DNA of 64,000 nt from Salinisphaera hydrothermalis C41B8 (GTDB taxonomy: Bacteria > Pseudomonadota > Gammaproteobacteria > Nevskiales > Salinisphaeraceae): contig NZ_APNK01000005.1 of the NCBI RefSeq assembly GCF_000732535.1, positions 1-64,000 of the forward strand, written 5' to 3'. Positions 61,273-64,000 of this stretch are shown piece by piece (position 1 is the first letter of the stretch; every line of letters begins with the position of its first letter). Both the position numbers and the translations under genes were made by a program. The notes beneath the pieces were generated by a model. It was not told the origin of the DNA. It made no database searches and was given only the letters and a program-made list of their open reading frames with translations.

Positions 61273-64000
61273 ACAGCTGATACAGCTTCGTCTGCTGGTC
61301 CTCGATCTTGTCCGTGATCTCGCTCTTGCGAGCATCGGAGAGCTGTTTCGCGTTCATCACGCGATCCTTGCGCTTTTTCAGATCCCGCAGCTGCTTATTC
61401 AGACCATCGAGCATCCCGAGCATGCGGGTCTCGCCCGGGAACTGCTGCCGTAACTGCTGGTAGCGATCGCGATCGCCACGGGACCGGGCCAGTTCATACT
61501 CCTGCTTGAGATAGCGCAGCTTGGTCGTTCGATCGTAAAACAGGTCTCGCGAGTCGCCGGTACGCGGTGTGCCGTAGACCTTGCCCAGGAACGGGATCTC
61601 GTAGGCGTTGAAGTCCTGGCCGTGTGCCAGGAGATCGTAGGTCTTACGCGGCATGTCCGCCGACTCGGCCAGGAACCGGCCGACGCCGCCGGTGGCGAAG
61701 TCGTAGAAGTGATCGATCAGCTCCGGTGAGATGTTCACCGCGCCCGGCTGCACCTCGGTACCGCCGCTGACCATGTTCAACTCCTTGGCAATCCAGCGGG
61801 ACCAGCCGCGAGCGCCGGAATAATACAAGGTGTAGTTTGGCGGCGGCGGCCCGTAGGGGTCGGCTTCCGGATGGATCGGAAGGCCGGCGAAGTTCTTGTT
61901 CTCGGCCCACTGCACCAGCGGATCGGCGATCGTCGGAGAGACCAGCTGGAGAAGCGTCGGTGATGCGCCGATCGGATTGAAGGCGTCCATCACAGACATC
62001 ATCAGACCGGCCGCCTCGGATGCCGGGTTGTAGTTCTTGACGCTCCCCTCGATTGCGCCCATGGCCCGGCCGATCTTCTGGCCGGCGTAGTTGAGCACGT
62101 TGTAACCGTAGGGCAACGGGAATTTCAGGTAATCGCCCTCGGGCCCGCGCGCCCAGCCGGGCACCCAGTCGGGCATGTCCGTATTGGGCGGCAGCATGAC
62201 CACCCAGTTCATGCGCTTGACGTAGTCGGGGATGCGATCGTATCGGTTCTCGCCATCGTCATCGGTGCCGGCTACCCAGCGGTTGGCCACGTCGAGCGCG
62301 GTACCCAGGGCCACGGCGCCGTACATCCAGCGCCGCGCTTTCTTGCTCGAGGCAGCGCGCATGATTCGCGCGCTGCCCTGAATCGATGCGTTGTAGAACA
62401 GGTACAGGGCGTTCAGCGCATCCGCGCTCTCGCCCTTGCGGTTGAAGTTGACCGTCAGATCCTTGGCCATCGCCGCCGCGCGCTGGCGCGACACGCCGTC
62501 CTTTCGGGCATGGATATAGGCCGACAGGCGTACGCCGTTCTCCACGGCGGTGTTCGCGTTGCCGATGAACTCGAACAGGTTGCGCCCCTGGCGCTTGGCA
62601 AAGGCCCACGTGCCTGGCGCTTCACGATCAAGACGCTTTGTCAGCGAGGTCGCAAACTGGTCCAGATTCTCGTATCCCTCTTGCCAGCCGGTGGTCGCGC
62701 CATCATCGAGGAAGTCCTGGTAGTACTGGGTCCACTCCGAATCGCGCTGGCCCTTCTGGTGGCGCCGGATCGCGCGATACGCCTTGCCACTGGCCGCGTC
62801 GGCGATGATCCGCCGTTTCATGGCGCTGGCTTCAGTGTCGTTGAGGTTGATCGCCGCGGTCTGCAGGTCGCGTGCAAAGTTGCTGATCACGAACTCGGGG
62901 TTCAGCGACGTGCTGGCCAACGACAGATAGCCGTTCAGGCCATGCAGCAGCTTGAGCGCCGTACCCATCTCGGTGGCGCCCAGGTTCTTCAGCGACGCGG
63001 CGATGCGCATGGCATCCGTGTCGTTCTCGTTGAACTCGACGTGGTGCTCGACGCCGTTCACGCGGACCACGAACACGTTGTCGCGATTGCGCTGGCTCGG
63101 GTCCGGCGCCTGGGTCACGAGCCCGGTCACCGGATCGAGCATGCGCTTGGTCATCGGCTGGTCGATGTCCCATAGATCGCTCGGGTTCTCCTGCGCGAAA
63201 CGCAGCATCGACTGCCCGACCTTGTTCTTCTCGGCACGGGTGATGGTGGCGTAGTGGCCGGCCACCACGTTGGCCAGGATATTCTGGGCGGCGCTGTGTC
63301 GGCCGAGCCGGTGCTTGGACGACGAGCCGCGGGTGTCGAAGCCACGACCGGTGCCGGGCCGCGATGCGGTGTCACCGTTTTTCCCTGGACCGCCGGGCTC
63401 GCCCTTGAGCGGAACATAATGATCGTAGGCACTCGCCCACTGATCGACGGTCGACTTCTTCTCGAGTCCAGAGTCGACCAGCAGATCGCGCGTCGCTCGG
63501 GTCATGCGATCGACTCGGCCAGCCACGTCGTCCAGCGCGTCGGACTCGCCGCGGCCGCGCAGCGCATCGGTCATGCGCTTCGCCTGGTCGTCGGACATGC
63601 CGGACATGGCTTCTTCGCCCGGATTGATCTCGGCCAGCTTGGCGTTGGCCTCGGGCGCGTGCCGCGCGTACAGGTAGGCGTCTACGGCGCTCAGGTGGCC
63701 AAACTTCTCAGCCAGGTCCTGATCCAGATCCGGCACGTACTCGGTCACCGGCCGAAGCCGAAAACCGGTCTTCTGCAGCGCGTCGAGCAACGGCTGCACA
63801 TCGGATTCGTCAAAAGCGTCCATCGCCTGACGGGTCCGACCGTGATACAGCGTTTCCTGCAGATAAGGTGAGCCCTCGTCTTTCAAGCGCTCGCCGGTGC
63901 GGGCTTCGACTGCGGTCTCGAGCCGTTTCAGGGCCTCGAATTTGTTTTGTGCCTTGTAGACGAACGTCTGCGCCATCTGCCCGAAATAGCCTGCCTCGGG
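61196..64000 (-). CDS. Large polyvalent protein with LPD38-like region, partial
   Basis: The C-terminal 934 residues of a very large protein; the frame is open to the right edge of the window, so the start is outside (an internal ATG at 63976 is unlikely to be the true start). The part around SLNPEFVISNFARDLQTAAINLNDTEASAMKRR resembles the large polyvalent protein-associated domain 38 of phage and mobile-element proteins. Other stretches are FIGNANTAVENGVRLSAYIHARKDGVSRQRAAAMAKDLTVNF and FYNASIQGSARIMRAA. The last 90 residues are charged and probably coiled. Such proteins are often injected with phage or conjugative DNA. It overlaps the lipoprotein gene by 77 bp. Confidence 0.7.
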   Translation of the reverse strand, partial: PEAGYFGQMAQTFVYKAQNKFEALKRLETAVEARTGERLKDEGSPYLQETLYHGRTRQAMDAFDESDVQPLLDALQKTGFRLRPVTEYVPDLDQDLAEKFGHLSAVDAYLYARHAPEANAKLAEINPGEEAMSGMSDDQAKRMTDALRGRGESDALDDVAGRVDRMTRATRDLLVDSGLEKKSTVDQWASAYDHYVPLKGEPGGPGKNGDTASRPGTGRGFDTRGSSSKHRLGRHSAAQNILANVVAGHYATITRAEKNKVGQSMLRFAQENPSDLWDIDQPMTKRMLDPVTGLVTQAPDPSQRNRDNVFVVRVNGVEHHVEFNENDTDAMRIAASLKNLGATEMGTALKLLHGLNGYLSLASTSLNPEFVISNFARDLQTAAINLNDTEASAMKRRIIADAASGKAYRAIRRHQKGQRDSEWTQYYQDFLDDGATTGWQEGYENLDQFATSLTKRLDREAPGTWAFAKRQGRNLFEFIGNANTAVENGVRLSAYIHARKDGVSRQRAAAMAKDLTVNFNRKGESADALNALYLFYNASIQGSARIMRAASSKKARRWMYGAVALGTALDVANRWVAGTDDDGENRYDRIPDYVKRMNWVVMLPPNTDMPDWVPGWARGPEGDYLKFPLPYGYNVLNYAGQKIGRAMGAIEGSVKNYNPASEAAGLMMSVMDAFNPIGASPTLLQLVSPTIADPLVQWAENKNFAGLPIHPEADPYGPPPPNYTLYYSGARGWSRWIAKELNMVSGGTEVQPGAVNISPELIDHFYDFATGGVGRFLAESADMPRKTYDLLAHGQDFNAYEIPFLGKVYGTPRTGDSRDLFYDRTTKLRYLKQEYELARSRGDRDRYQQLRQQFPGETRMLGMLDGLNKQLRDLKKRKDRVMNAKQLSDARKSEITDKIEDQQTKLYQLFNRRYRQTVLDQSGTGSTGATRTGS

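Larger units (their letters stand above)
60251..64000. mobile_element. Left part of an integrated prophage or related element
   Basis: Bounded on the left by the tRNA-Ala remnant. It contains an AT-rich junction, two small envelope-protein genes and a phage-type polyvalent protein gene, and continues past the window. The structural and integrase genes must lie to the right, as should the intact tRNA-Ala gene that the element would restore. A phage is favoured by the polyvalent protein, but an integrative conjugative element is possible. Confidence 0.65.

Overview
The window is 64 kb of GC-rich DNA from a bacterial chromosome, almost certainly a gammaproteobacterium. The gene set mixes Pseudomonas-type cassettes (malonate decarboxylase mdc, glucose ABC transporter gts, Entner-Doudoroff genes, an OprD-like porin) with general gammaproteobacterial genes (htpX, pdxY, a DUF2058 gene, a ydiJ homologue). 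A halophilic lineage such as Salinisphaera would fit, but no rRNA or marker search is available, so the genus is a guess. No rRNA gene, intact tRNA, CRISPR array or transposase gene is visible.

Layout. 0.5-3.9 kb: an alpha/beta hydrolase divergent from a LysR regulator, and a LysE-type exporter divergent from an Lrp/AsnC regulator. 4.4-9.6 kb: a class III CoA-transferase overlapping an HMG-CoA lyase, then a ydiJ-like FAD/Fe-S dehydrogenase; these could form an acyl-CoA or hydroxy-acid degradation route. 9.8-23.1 kb: housekeeping and signalling (diguanylate cyclase, murI, pdxY, MFS exporter, DUF2252, monomeric icd, a lipoprotein, a CBS protein, htpX, an EAL protein, DUF2058). 23.2-29.9 kb: gamma-glutamyltransferase, two aldo/keto reductases, a protealysin-like protease with its emfourin-type inhibitor, an EF-hand protein and CDP-diacylglycerol diphosphatase. 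29.9-36.9 kb: two VanZ-like membrane proteins flanking an EamA transporter, rmlB and an SDR epimerase, then a Bcr/CflA exporter. 37.4-45.8 kb: a complete malonate decarboxylase locus (mdcABCDEGH, divergent mdcR, transporter genes madLM). 46.1-60.0 kb: a glucose module, with glk and gtsABCD on the plus strand and zwf-pgl-edd-eda, an OprD-like porin and a SorC-family regulator on the minus strand; together these cover outer-membrane entry, ABC uptake, phosphorylation and conversion to pyruvate and glyceraldehyde 3-phosphate. 60.25 kb to the end: the left edge of an integrated element, marked by the 3' half of a tRNA-Ala gene, an AT-rich junction, two small membrane or lipoprotein genes and a very large phage-type polyvalent protein that runs off the window.

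The most unusual signal is a family of non-coding elements of about 270-300 bp (copies at 206-493, 35455-35726 and 37129-37427, partial copies at 11945-12129, about 15955-16061 and 52429-52610). They have terminal inverted repeats beginning TAGGG and ending CCCTA, and the terminal TA plus the next G forms the stop codon of five neighbouring genes (murI, the second vanZ-like gene, the Bcr/CflA exporter, mdcH, edd). Copies differ in sequence while keeping self-complementary ends and internal stems, which points to selection on structure. A second, 25-bp palindrome supplies the stop codons of two more genes.
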